From contig NC_068557.1 of assembly GCF_022201045.2 (NCBI RefSeq), positions 12,088,501 through 12,152,500 of the forward strand: 64,000 bases of DNA, written 5' to 3'. The notes below the pieces were generated by a model. It was not told where the DNA came from, ran no database searches, and saw only the letters and a list, made by a program, of their open reading frames with translations. Shown here piece by piece: positions 13,267 through 24,600 of the stretch. The translations under genes and the position numbers were made by a program. Position 1 is the stretch's first letter; the number at the start of each line of letters is the position of its first letter. The stretch is from Citrus sinensis. Taxonomy: Eukaryota > Streptophyta > Magnoliopsida > Sapindales > Rutaceae.

Positions 13267-13302
13267 CCTGCATGTATATGGACGATGATGAGGATGATGA
13301 TT

Positions 13303-13656
13303 TTACTTGGAGCAATCCATGGCGTTGGAAATGGGAAAGCTTAAGTGAGTACGGCAGTGGATGCGAAGAGACTGAATCCTGGAGGCATCGAATGGAATAT
13401 GCATGACACGAGCAAGATCCTCAATGCACTGGCAAATTTGGGCAGGACCAGCTTCATTTTGGTTGGCCACTTGCTTCAGATTAATGATGCCGGAGCAACA
13501 CCCGCTCGCTGGCTCATTTATAGACAAATCCGATACATATCTTACGCAATGAATAAAATTATTGAATACGTTGTCACAGAAGCTTGATTCACGAGCTTTT
13601 GATACTGAAACTAGCATCAATGCAAATGTTGCCAAGTACAACAGATGGCGGGCCAT
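13303..13656 (-). CDS. Secreted lipid-transfer-protein-like eight-cysteine protein (copy 1)
   Basis: This single-exon ORF of 117 aa starts with a classic signal peptide (residues 1-21, cleavage likely after SKA). The mature part has the eight-cysteine pattern C27-x9-C37-x15-CC-x20-CxC-x23-C101-x13-C115, close to type 1 non-specific lipid transfer proteins (typically x9, x13, CC, x19, x21, x13) but with longer loops. Such proteins bind lipids in an all-helix fold held by four disulfides and act in the apoplast. It ends LSFPISNAMDCSK, nearly the same as the second copy at 15379-15771, so the two are tandem paralogs in the same orientation. The substrate is unknown. Confidence 0.82.
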   Translation of the reverse strand: MARHLLYLATFALMLVSVSKARESSFCDNVFNNFIHCVRYVSDLSINEPASGCCSGIINLKQVANQNEAGPAQICQCIEDLARVMHIPFDASRIQSLRIHCRTHLSFPISNAMDCSK

Positions 13657-14074
13657 TTATATATATCTTTCCAGCTAGTATATATGGTGTAGCACATGTA
13701 TGCTAGCTGATCGTCCCAATGAGGCTTAGCTGATCGTGCCAATGAGGCTATGTATATATAATTAGAACCTAGAATATTTGGTTAATTATTGGCTATTTAA
13801 TTTGTTAACATGCATGTAAATAGAATGGTCCATGAATTAAGTGCCCGTTGTGGCAGCATGCGTGAGCGTGTGTGAGCGATCCTCGGCTGTCCTATAGCAT
13901 GCACAGCCTTTTTGTGATGTGGATACATACGTTATAGTGAGTTTCTGAGTTCATCGCGTAAGTTTTAAAACACCGAGATTTTAGTGCTCTAGCCAGTAAA
14001 CACCAGCTTCTGTAAGAAATTAAAGCACTTTACAGTAGCACTCTTAGATTAGCGATACATAAAAATTCTCAGGT

Positions 14075-14235
14075 GTGGGAGCTCCCTTTTTTCTTTTTTT
14101 TTTTTTTTTTCTTTGTATGGACATGCTATTAAGTATTAAGTTATATGGTTTACTAATGAATTAAATACTGACTCTATTAAATTTATAACTTAATAACAAA
14201 TCCGCATTTAAAACAAAAAAAGAAGCCTGCAATAA
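14075..14235. mobile_element. MITE-like element, same family as 12547-12716
   Basis: A T-rich start, a TATGGACATGCTATTAAG block and a CTTAATAACAAATCCGCAT block in reverse form imperfect inverted ends around an AT-rich centre. It lies between the two lipid-transfer-like genes. Ends are approximate. Confidence 0.4.
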
Positions 14236-14409
14236 GTACAACTCACTTTGACGGAAAAACCTAAATAAGAAGAAAAAAAAAGCAAAAATTAGTAACTAAA
14301 TTACGTAAATTGAAAGTTTCGTCACCTTCGTCTATAATATCATACACTCTCAATTTGTAGTGTTTTTATGGTTGTGGCTCTACTTGATCATTTCAAAGAA
14401 ATATATATA

Positions 14410-14963
14410 TGTGTGTGTGTGTGTGTGTGTCTTTTTTCTAGAAATTACATGTACACAAAAACATTGATATAGTAAACCTGCATCTAGATCAAGTTGAATA
14501 CTTAGAAAACCATTTTTGAAAAAATAATCACAACATACGCGTAAGTAGCAGTTTGAAGCTTCGATTGGTGGTTTTAAATTACAAGACTGAAGTGTTTAAT
14601 AAATACTTATAATTTTACGGTAATTGTCCGAAGCATATTTGACTGATGATTAATGAAGAAGACCAGCTTAAATATTTTCCCACGATTCAAAACAGGCGGC
14701 CTTCTTATAACTCTTGTTGATTGATTCCATGGCATCCTCTTCCTCCAGCTGCATCAATTTGGTTTCAGTATATCGTATATTGCTATAATTACATCGATCA
14801 CATATAAATTAAGTTGATCATGATCATCCAGTTATATATAATTAAAAATTAATTAACCTTCAGATTCATAACTTAAATATATACTATGCCCCATGTATAC
14901 ACTTTCTGTTATTGTATTTTTATGCTGTATAATTTGTGGCGAAACGATAACAACAACAATAAC

Positions 14964-15000
<37 letters not shown>
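14410..15000. repeat. Microsatellites (GT)n and (AAT)n
   Basis: A GT run follows an AT run at about 14401-14430, and an ATA/AAT trinucleotide run covers about 14960-14998. Short open frames across the latter (poly-Ile) are artefacts of the repeat. No gene is seen between the two lipid-transfer-like genes. Confidence 0.7.
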
Positions 15001-15001
<1 letters not shown>

Positions 15002-15378
15002 TGCAGTTTATTCTAATTCTAATTTTTATAATTAAAGTAAATAACTTATTTTCATTATCATTCTCTATTTTAATTATCAATCGATAAATCCACTATTAAA
15101 GTATTAAAACAACAGTCCATAATCAATAATAATAACAATGAATAATAATAAAGTTTATTTAACGTATAATTAAATAAGCGAAATTCAACCCGTTACCCTG
15201 CAATATATATATAAATAGACGTCGGAGAAGTTAAGCTGCTACAAATTTCAACTCGTTACCCTGCAGTTAATTGATTAATTAATGACATATTAGGTAGTTA
15301 GTTCAATTAATTAATTAATTAGTGAGTAGAAAAAAGAGATGAAATTTTAAAAAAAAAAAAGAGAGATGAAAGCTGTTG

Positions 15379-15771
15379 TTACTGGGAGCAATCCATGCTT
15401 GCAGAGATGGGGAAACTGAGAGAAGTGTTGCATGTGATGGGAAGTTGTTGGATACGCGAAGCGAGCAAAGGAGGTTGAGTTCCCCTCACCATGGCCTCGA
15501 TGCAATAGCAGAACCTCTGTGCATTACCCTTTCTGTGCTTTGCTATCATGTTTAGTTTCTTGATGTGGTTGCAGCACTTTCGCGACGGCTTGTAGTACAA
15601 ACCTGTCAGAAACTCCAAGCAATAAGGAAATGCCGTAAACACATACTCACAACCCTGCTTGCTCTCGATGTATTCATCTTCACCCATTATTATTGCTGAT
15701 GATTCTGAAGCTAATAATAAGAGGAAAATGATTATTGTAAACCCAATAAATTGGCGACCGCCACCAGCCAT
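15379..15771 (-). CDS. Secreted lipid-transfer-protein-like eight-cysteine protein (copy 2)
   Basis: From the ATG at 15771 the protein has 130 aa. Residues 1-26 form a signal peptide with a strongly hydrophobic IIIFLLLLA core. The cysteines follow C41-x9-C51-x14-CC-x20-CxC-x23-C114-x13-C128, the same scaffold as copy 1, and the C-terminus (LSFPISASMDCSQ) is nearly identical. The open frame continues upstream to 15882, but that part is an AT microsatellite and the edge of a MITE, so I chose the ATG directly before the hydrophobic core; 15789 is a possible alternative. The mature N-terminus has an acidic insertion (GEDEYIE) that copy 1 lacks. Paralog of 13303-13656; the ligand is unknown. Confidence 0.8.
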   Translation of the reverse strand: MAGGGRQFIGFTIIIFLLLLASESSAIIMGEDEYIESKQGCEYVFTAFPYCLEFLTGLYYKPSRKCCNHIKKLNMIAKHRKGNAQRFCYCIEAMVRGTQPPLLASRIQQLPITCNTSLSFPISASMDCSQ

Positions 15772-15847
15772 TAATTGACGCATCTGCATGTGTGCTTTGT
15801 GATGATGAGTATATATATATATATATATATATATAAAGTGTCCTTTT

Positions 15848-16033
15848 ATGCGGGTGATTTTTTTTTTTTTATACAGACACATTGTTGAATCATGTGATTT
15901 AATAAAATAAATACATTTATATTATTAAATCGTATAGTTTTATAATGAATTGAAAACTGACTCTATTAAAGTACATATTAAATCACGTAATTTAATAGTG
16001 CGTTTGCAATTAAAAAAATAAGAATACCCGCAT
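15848..16033. mobile_element. MITE with ATGCGGGT ends
   Basis: The left end reads ATGCGGGTGATT plus a T run and the right end reversed reads ATGCGGGTATTCTTATT. Inside, both arms carry ATCACGTGATTTAAT-like blocks. It belongs with the elements at 12547, 14075, 30510 and 31015 by the shared TGATTTAATAxAGTTAATG-type tract. It lies upstream of the second lipid-transfer-like gene. Confidence 0.6.
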
Positions 16034-16287
16034 TTGAGAATTTCGTGTTGCAATAAGTTGATGGCAATTGGATTAGGGTACTTGCCATGAGAATTTCATG
16101 CTGCAGCATTTGAGAAGGTTCAGTTAACAAGTTATTACTTGTTTCAATTTCTAAGAGGAAGTATTATGTGCATGTGTGTTGTCGTCACGGTCACATTAAA
16201 GGAGCGTATGAGAAAGTGATTAAACAATATAACCAACCAAAACAAACGACGGCGTTTTGGGGTGGTTAGGACTTCGGACACAGAATA

Positions 16288-16368
16288 TAGCCGTTAGAAA
16301 AACACAGAACAGAAACGAACTGTTTCCGTTGCACTCCCAGCCCAAATTCAAAACTTTTGACCGTTGGA
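16288..16368 (-). promoter_or_regulatory. Two MSA (M-phase activator) elements in the TPX2 promoter
   Basis: On the minus strand 16288-16298 reads TCTAACGGCTA and 16358-16368 reads TCCAACGGTCA. Both fit the plant mitosis-specific activator consensus YCYAACGGYYA exactly. MSA elements bind three-repeat MYB (MYB3R) factors and drive G2/M expression of cyclin B and spindle genes. They lie 138-218 bases before the TPX2 start codon, the expected place for a mitotic promoter. Orientation is reversed relative to the gene, which this element tolerates. Confidence 0.75.
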
Positions 16369-16505
16369 GATCTTAACGTTATACTTCTTTCCGGCCCCCA
16401 ACTCCCCATTCATTTTTTCTTCATATCATCTCTCTCTAAACACGATATCAGATTCCCCCAAGCCTCTCTCTATCTCCAATAAGAGCCTATCGCAATTAAT
16501 CCGCC

Positions 16506-19500
16506 ATGTCGGTTGCAGAGGAACCAGCGGGTACGACAATGACGACGATGGCTATGATCGACGACGCGTACGAGTTCTCGGCGCCGCGGTTTTTTGATTT
16601 CACAAAAGAAGAGTCCGAGGAAGAAATGCAGAAGGCCGAGCTCTGGTTCGAGTCCGCTCTAAGCTACGCGCCGTCTCGTACGTTATTCTTTTTCTTTGAT
16701 TGATTTCTCTTGAAGCATTTAGATCAAGAAAGTAAGGGTTTAGGTTTTCTGTGGATCAGAATCTTGAAACGTATTTCAAGTTAGGGTTTTGTAGTAGTAT
16801 CGGATCTCAACTCAATTGATGTTTCGAATTTTCTTATCATCCAAGCAGAGTTATGGGTTGATTTTGCCTCATGGATTTTTGAACTGATTGGAAGAATTGA
16901 GAAAGGAGTGTTCTAATTAAAGTTCTCTAGATTTTAATGGTACTCAATTTAGGATTAATTACAGTTTGCTTGATTTGTTATTATGCATCCATGCAGCTTT
17001 TATGCCTAGAATTAAAGCAGAAAGATCCTTCAAGGTTGAAAGCTTATGCAATTTTAGTGAGGCAGCCGACCAAATTCAGAAGGTGAAGGTTCTCTTTTAT
17101 CCTCAATTTTTGGGATTTCGATCTTGGATATTCTAATTCTGGTGTGTGTAATTTCTTTCGCTTTATTCTTTTTCAGGCCTCGGAATCATCAGACTCAACA
17201 TCCACTGATTGTTCCAAAGAAATGAAGCATCCATCGGAGCTCGTTTCGGCTGAAACAAGGAAAGTTGAAGTGACACCCAGTGAAGCAACAGAAGAGAAAA
17301 GTGGACACTTGGTAATTTACTTTTTTTTTTTTGGTTCAAAATGCCTTATTGTTCTTGTTTTTGCTATCTTTCTCACAATTCAGTTTCTTTCAGCTTTCTG
17401 CTGATAAGGATACCACCAGTGAAGAACATATAGGGGACAGTAAATGTACTCAAGATAATGGAAGGTTTGTTGCTAATGGTTTATCTATCAAGACTGATTA
17501 TTGCAACTATAAGATAGAAGAGCTGCATAAGTAAATCAAAACTCAGTTCTTTTTCTCTTCCAGTGTGATCATAGAACCAGTTGCTGGTGATAAAGAGAAG
17601 GGTAAAGCCTCTGTCCAAGTAGGAAGTGAAGTATGCACCCCAAAATCAATGATCAATTCTGGTAAAGGAGTAACTGATGCCAAGAAGCAGCAGACGGCCA
17701 AGAAGATAGCGAGTCTGATTAAAAATCCATCGGCACTAAAGCCAAAAAATCAATTGCAGTCATCACAAGCTAAGAGGTTGGGATCTATATTTAGACTTAC
17801 TGCTTAATTCATTTGTGGACTGATTATTGCAAGTATAAGATAGAAGAGCTGCATAAGAAAACCAAAACTTGTTCTTTTTCTCTTTGGTTTTTAAATTCCT
17901 TTTCTATTTGATTGTATGTTATTTTACTTATTTTGTCTCAATTCTCATTTTAGAGATGCTATTATGAAAAAGATTGCTGGAACTCCTACTAACTTTGCTC
18001 TAGAAAACCAAGCCATCAAGAGGCAAAAGCTTGACGGAGGAAGATCTAGACAGGTTTCCCATTACTGTTTTTTGGCATCTCCTTTATTATTATTGTTTCT
18101 GTTGAGCTTTATCTGAACTGTTCTTTTTCCTGTCTGTTTCCCAAAAAAATCTCAGATTCTTAATGTCAAACCCCAAATTTTACCCCACAAGTCCAAACTG
18201 GGTCTTGCTAATAACAGTTCCAGTTTATGCACTTCGACTGCTAAAACTCGCAGAGATGAGAGAAAGGTTTGTTATTTTCCACAACCCTTTTGCATTTTCA
18301 ACTCTCTGGCGTCACACTTCTCACTGAAACTCGCTTATTTTGAAGGTTTATGTTCGAGAACGGGAACCAGCTGCACCATTTGTCTCAATGGCTGAGATGA
18401 TGCAGAAGTTTAATTCTAGTACTAGAGACTTGTCACTGCCACAAAATACTTCACTCTCACATGTAAACAGAAGGAATCTCGTTTTTTCTTAATTGCAGTT
18501 GAAGCCTGTTTTTCCTTGCATTTCTTCTTTCTTCTTGAGTTTTTCACCCCTTTTTTCGCTTCTGGTTTATCCAGGGGAAGCCTAAACTCACATTGACAAG
18601 ACCTAAGGAACCCGAACTGGAAACATCTCAGAGGGTCCGGTCAGTCAGGGTTAAGAGTACAGCGGAACTTGAAGAAGAGATGATGGCAAAGATTCCCAAG
18701 TTCAAAGCTCGCCCACTGAACAAGAAGGTATATTTTCTACTTACATAGTTCCCCCATAAATCTCACCTAAACTGGATTGGTCCTTAACATGTGGCATGTA
18801 CTTCTCTACACAGATTCTTGAAGCTCCAATGTTACCTGCTGTACCCAGAAGTGCACCACAGCCACCTGAATTTCGGGTAAGCTATATTGAGGAATGACCA
18901 ATGATGAAAAATTTGTTGTAATAATAGGGGGTAGTCTCTCATTTGGAGTTTCATTTGATTAATTTTGCAGGAATTTCATTTAGAGACAATGGCAAGGGCT
19001 AATCAACATGCTGAAACATCTTCGGTAGCTTCAACAGAAGTTTCTCGTCAGGTAAGGAATATACTGATGCCATTACAGAACTAATTAACTGATTTAGTTC
19101 ACTCACTGACCCTTTTTTTTCTTCATCTTAACAGGAAAATCAGTGGAAACCATGGTGCCTTACTGAACCTAAAAGCCCTGTACTCCAAACATTATTGAGA
19201 GCCCGTCCACCAAAGGTTAAAAGTTCCGCCGAACTTGAGCAAGAGGAACTTGAAAAAGCCCCTAAATTTAAGGCTAGGCCACTTAATAGAAAGGTGTGTT
19301 TCCACATTTTCAATGAATGGAAAGAAATTCTTTTTGGACCATTGTCCCTCTTCTAAATTCAATTAACAAAAAATTCTTTTGTAGATCTTTGAAAGTAAAG
19401 GGGAACTGGGGATTTCATGTACAGAAAAGAAACATGCGACCAGGCCCCAAGAATTCCATTTCAGTATCAATGAGAGGATTCCATTACCAAGTTCTATCTT

Positions 19501-20865
19501 TGAGTCATTTGAAAAGGTAATTTATCGACTTTACTTTTACCTAGCGCATTAAAAAGTGAGTTTTTGTTGTTATTTTAATTTTTAATTTGTTTTTCTTTTC
19601 CAGCTCTCTTTGAATTCAGAACCTGGACATGAGAAGCCACTTCCAAGAAATACAAAGCCAAATCCATTCCATCTATTTACTGAGGTTTGTTCCACTTGCA
19701 CAATCTTATTATCCCTGACCACATTCTTATTTGCTATTTTAATGACTTGCTGCAGGTAAGAGGAGCAGAGAAAGAGAAGAAATTTGTGATGGAACTTGTG
19801 CAAAAACAGTTGGAAGAGGAAAGAGCCAGACTTCCAAAGGCTAATCCATATCCCTATACGACTGACTTTCCAGTGGTAAAGAAATTTACTTATTTTTCAT
19901 ATCAAATTTAGTTACGAGCATTTTGTGCATGTTAGTGTTATACTTATTACCAATCCTTCTATAAATGCAGATTCCACCAAAGCCAGAGCTGAAGCAATGC
20001 ACGAGACCAGAACCATTTCAATTGGAGAGTCTGGTCAGACATGAGGAGGAAATGCAGAGGGAAATGGAGGAGCGGTGGAGGAAGGAGAAGGAAAAGGCTG
20101 AGATGAGAAAATTCAAGGCACAGCCAGTTATGAAAGAGTAGGTTAAATTGTTGCGTATGATGCACTATGCTGAAGAGAACATAAATCGGTTCCTTATATC
20201 ATATGGCTTTGTCTTGTAGAGACCCAATTCCAGTTCCAGAGAAAGTACGAAAACCCCTGACAGCAGTCAAGGAATTTAACCTTAATCTGGACCACCGAGC
20301 CGAGGAGAGAGCAGAGTTTGATCAGAAGGTAAAAATGAATTATATTTTATAGCTAAAAGATATTCTTGTTCAACGAGTGTTTTGTTTTAAACTTGTACAG
20401 ATTAAAGAAAAGGAAATGATGTACAAAAGGTATAGAGAGGAAAGCGAGGCTGCAAGAATGGTATGTGACATTCTGATACCATTCTGACACATTTTTCAAT
20501 TTACCATTTTTGTTCTGATGATTATATGATGACTTTGATTTGTGTTATACAAAAACATTGTAGATGGAGGAAGAAAAAGCATTGAAACAGTTGAGAAGGA
20601 CGATGGTTCCACATGCTAGGCCTCTCCCCAAATTCGACAATCCCTTTTGCCCACAAAAGTAAAAATTCAGATTTTTGACACATGTTTTAGTAAGCCGTTA
20701 TTCTTCTTTCTTTCTCAGTTTTTTGACTGATGGATGATCTTTGCTCCACATAATAGGTCAACTAGAGAAATCACGAAGGCAAAGTCACCACAGTTGCGTG
20801 TGCTCCAGAGAAAAGAGAGAAGAAAATTTCTGGGTGCAATTTCCAGCGCCACTGCCCATAGGTGA
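16506..20865 (+). CDS. TPX2: TPX2, spindle assembly factor and Aurora kinase activator
   Basis: TPX2 binds microtubules and activates Aurora kinase during spindle formation. Twenty coding exons join in frame to 777 aa: 16506-16677, 16997-17082, 17177-17311, 17394-17464, 17564-17776, 17954-18053, 18156-18266, 18346-18462, 18575-18727, 18814-18876, 18971-19051, 19135-19293, 19385-19516, 19604-19684, 19756-19875, 19971-20137, 20220-20328, 20401-20460, 20564-20658 and 20757-20865. The N-terminal YEFSAPRFFDF (22-32) is the Aurora-binding type motif. Two central repeats share KxKAPKFKARPLN-like blocks (IPKFKARPLNKK and APKFKARPLNRK). The C-terminal half has charged helical stretches with FKAQP and FNLNLDHRAEERAEF, typical of the TPX2 domain, and it ends LQRKERRKFLGAISS plus a short tail. 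Exon 5 is in-frame skippable and flanked by an intronic direct repeat. Length fits plant TPX2. Confidence 0.95.
17491..17885 (+). repeat. ~68-bp direct repeat in TPX2 introns 4 and 5
   Basis: Bases 17491-17559 in intron 4 and 17818-17885 in intron 5 are close copies: both run from actgattattgcaa through aagatagaagagctgcataag to ttctttttctctt. They bracket exon 5 (17564-17776, 213 bases, phase 2-2). Confidence 0.85.
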
Positions 20866-20879
20866 TGAGGTTGATGAAA

Positions 20880-21560
20880 AATTTGGTTGGCTTGTTCAAG
20901 AACTCTTGAACCTCTACAGAGATATAGTGAACTTTAAATGTATTCACAGCACAGCTACTGTATTTGTTTTAGGGATTATGAAATTCTTTTATGTCCATAG
21001 TGGTGATGGGAGGAGAGAGAAGTGAAAAATAACATTGGTTCTTGAACAGTGACTTGCTACGGGAACAGAACATTGGTCCCTTTTTAAATTCCTGCTTTCC
21101 CATGCACATCAGAAGAATTCCATTCACAAATATATTCTCATAGGAGAAAACGGACCAAATAAAGATTTGGTTCGCTTGTTCAAGAACTCTTGAACCTGAA
21201 CTGCTGAGATATAGTGAACTTCAAATGTATTCACAGCACATGGGAGGAGAGAAAAGTGAAAAATTAACAATGGTTGCTTCTTGATGCACAGAACACATAA
21301 CCCACTTCACAAATAAAAATCATGGATGTTTTGCACAATACTTCAAACGGAAGTAACAAGTGTTTGATGGGAGGAGAGAAAAGTGAAAAATTAACAATGG
21401 TTGCTTCTTGATGCACAGAACTTGACTCACTACGGGAACACATATAACACATAAGTCCCTTTTTAAATTCCTGAGATATAGTGAACATCAGAAGAATTCC
21501 AGCCACGTGAAAATTCCATTCACAAATATTCTCATAGGAGAAAACGGAATGAACCATGAA
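20880..21560. repeat. Mosaic of duplicated blocks between the TPX2 and RING1 3' ends
   Basis: Several short blocks recur in shuffled order. TTCAAGAACTCTTGAACCT is at about 20896 and 21179, gagatatagtgaac at about 20920, 21206 and 21474, atgggaggagaga at about 21006, 21240 and 21367, ccctttttaaattcctg at about 21078 and 21457, and acatcagaagaattcca at about 21106 and 21486. A longer block beginning gtgaaaaattaacaatgg is at about 21257 and 21384. No ORF here is convincing. The stretch probably forms the 3' UTRs of both convergent genes. Confidence 0.75.
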
Positions 21561-21626
21561 AGCTCCCACTTCACAAGTAACAAGTGGCATTTTAAGAGCA
21601 ACCACAACTTCTGAAAAATTTTGCTG

Positions 21627-24600
21627 CTACCTACTCTGCTTCTGCCTATATGCTAGTATCTGCAATGAGGTAAGAAAAGATAAAATTAGTTGGTGCACTA
21701 TGAGCCAATAAGAAACTATCATGTAAGGCATTTCTGAGAAAATGAAGTTAAGCACAAAGAATTTGCTTCACAGCAGAATATAAAGTACAGTGGCAACCAA
21801 TCAATTACTTTAAATTTAATAGTGAAGTCAAAATAGTGGAGTTACCGCATTTTAAAACAAGTCCAAATATTTAGTGTGGAGTTTTTCTGAGAAATTAATT
21901 ACAATCAATTCATGCTCACCAAATGATCTGTATTGGAAGTGTGATTGACTCTAAGCCCTGCCAAAGTTTCTTGACCTTCCAAAATTTGCAGCTGATCTGT
22001 TGTAGGAATTGGCGTGGACTGGTTGCCTTTGGCGTCAAGCCGCTCTTTCACCATTAATATTTCAACTTCTTCAGCTTGCAAAGGTGTCTGGAGCGAGACA
22101 TACTACATATATACACTACAAATTTAGATAAAGCACCAAAGAAGACATGAAAAAATCTTAAAATTTCATTATATACAGAGAAAGATAGAGCAGTGTACCA
22201 AGTGCAATATATTGCATAGGTTCAGGTCAGATCATAATTTGGACAAGCTCAAAACTCGTACAAATTCAAAAGACCTGACATGTTACTTCTCTAAAATAGC
22301 ACAGTTAAAAATTATAGTAGGAGAGAAATCTCACTTCGCATAGCTGTTTAACTGACAAACTAGGTTGACAACAAAGGTAAGGTTGCTGCAAACTTGGTGC
22401 ACATTGGGTATCCGCAGAAACAAGCATGAGACGAACATCTAACTGCAAGAAAGGGGAAATGGAGGATTTAATTTGAGAGGATGTGCCCACTGACTGGTGA
22501 AGGAACCAATGAATTAATTAGATCAGGCCATTGCAATGCTTATGAAAGATAAATAAAAGATAGATTTCATTGCATCACCAATTTTTCATCACCTCTTGAA
22601 AGTACTCTTCAGCAACGATAATTCCAATTGTGGTTTGTACGAACCATGATTGACATAATTTTACTCAATAAACAGTCCAACAGCAGCCAATCATACCTCA
22701 TCGTTATTTTCCTGCAAGCTCCGGAGATATTCTACAAGCTTATTTAGGCGAGTGCTGCGCGAGCTCTTAATATTGCAGCCACTAGCACTGCCATGCCGTG
22801 TGTTACTCCTAGTACCACCCCTGCCCCAAGCAAGCATTTCTGGGTTCCAAACAAGCCCAGGAGAAATTCCTCTGCTTTCTCTACCCACTTCTAAATCATT
22901 TTCAATGCATCCGCCATCTGAGTTTGCGGCCGATGAAGAAGGCTGGGATGACCGAATTCCTGACCTTCTTTTACGCCTTCTCGGCCTGACTTCTGCTGAG
23001 CGTTCATCATTAGAAGAGGAATCTTTGCCTCCGTTATCATCATTTTCATCCTCATTGTCTTCAGATCCCTGATGTTCAGTGCCACGGCTGTTTCTTCTCC
23101 TTCTCAAATGAGCAGTACGAGGATTCCGCTGCGGTCTTGTCATAAATGGGCTCACTGTATCTTTACCAGGTGTGCGTCTCTTAACTAGTGCTTCTGATTG
23201 TCGTTGAAATATTTTGGCAATTGATGCTTGAATCTGTTGAATAAATCAGATAAACAACATATAAGAACAAGAAAACCAACATACACCCATTCTCATCAAG
23301 CAAGGTTTTAAGTTAAATCTCCCCTTGGCAGAGCTAGCGAAAATGAAATCTGAATGAAATTCCAACTAGTGACTAACTAAAAATGCTCAGAAATGTATGA
23401 CTCAGGACTTAGGGCCATTAATGAACTGACAAGTAATCAAGTGGATGTGAGTATATTACGCTATTCATGCTTACCTCACAAGCATAAAATTCCACCATTA
23501 CATGCTACCTTCGTCTCATTAACGCACAGTTGTGATGTTCAGTGGTCACCATGGTTGACAAAAGCTCATAGCCAAGCAATTAGTGAATCCTTCAAGCAGG
23601 TCAATAGGCATGGATTGTTTCTCATTGAGCTTGTCAACGAAAGTTGGCTTTATTTCATTGACCTTAAACACTCTTACCCGAATATCTAAGCTTGCTTTCA
23701 GAACCCCCTCCCCCCCCCAAAAAAAAAGAAAAAAGGCAAGCTACGGCCCAGCTGAATTTGAATGGTTGGGATTATTTGCGGCTGTAATAGTAGCAGTGGC
23801 AGTGGCAGTATAACAACAAATTTTGAGAGTTAAGCATCCATGTCACAAGAAAACAGTACAACCAAATTTCGAAATCAAAATTTTCCAGCCTAAAGCAAGC
23901 AGCACAAATGCCAGTGATGATTATCATAAATGCTTTAATGATCTTAAATTAAGGAGCATAATCATGGGGTGATACGACAATATTCACAGGATGTGTGTTA
24001 CTCCAAGCATGTGTCAAAGATCTTCATGAAAAGATATCAAAATCGGTTTTTGATGAATGCTTCCCTGCGTTAGAATTATTTAAACCTAAGTTTGAACATG
24101 AATCATGCATTTAAACAGAGCAACAAAAACATAAATACAGAGATTGGCAAGCACACAGAAATCATTTGTAATTTGTCATCCAACCTGCTTATTCCGAGTC
24201 CTTTCTTCTTCATGAAAAGCCAATTCCTGAGGACAATACTCAGCAAATTAGTTTGCCATATGCAAAAACACCATAAACTAAATCTGAACAAGTAAATAAA
24301 TAATGAAGGAAATTCATACCTCTTCCTCATATTTATCAATGTCTGGATATAGAGCAGAAATTAGGGCATCGTAGTTTGGGTCATCTCTCAAAGAACGTCG
24401 ACTGGCACAGTGTGTGCGGCAAGCAGGACACTCATTGTTCCTGCAGTTGAATGTCAATTTAAGTACAAAAATTCAATTAACAAATAATCTACAGAATCAT
24501 AAATTTTGAGTCACTGATACAATTAGCTGGGACAAAGGCATGAACACAGAATATTTAACAATAATATGGCCAATGTTGTCACATACCCTAGTCGCATTGA

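Noticed and set aside
13345-13587. 80-aa plus-strand ORF
   Set aside because: Antisense shadow of the lipid-transfer-like gene at 13303-13656.
14853-15087. Poly-isoleucine ORFs on both strands
   Set aside because: They are translations of the AAT trinucleotide microsatellite.
15772-15882. N-terminal extension of lipid-transfer-like copy 2
   Set aside because: It is encoded by an AT microsatellite and the edge of a MITE and would bury the signal peptide.
21264-21605. 113-aa minus-strand ORF between TPX2 and RING1
   Set aside because: It spans the duplicated block mosaic, has repeated peptide pieces caused by the DNA repeats and resembles no family.
22752-23072. 106-aa plus-strand ORF
   Set aside because: It lies fully antisense to RING1 exon 7 and reflects that exon's composition.
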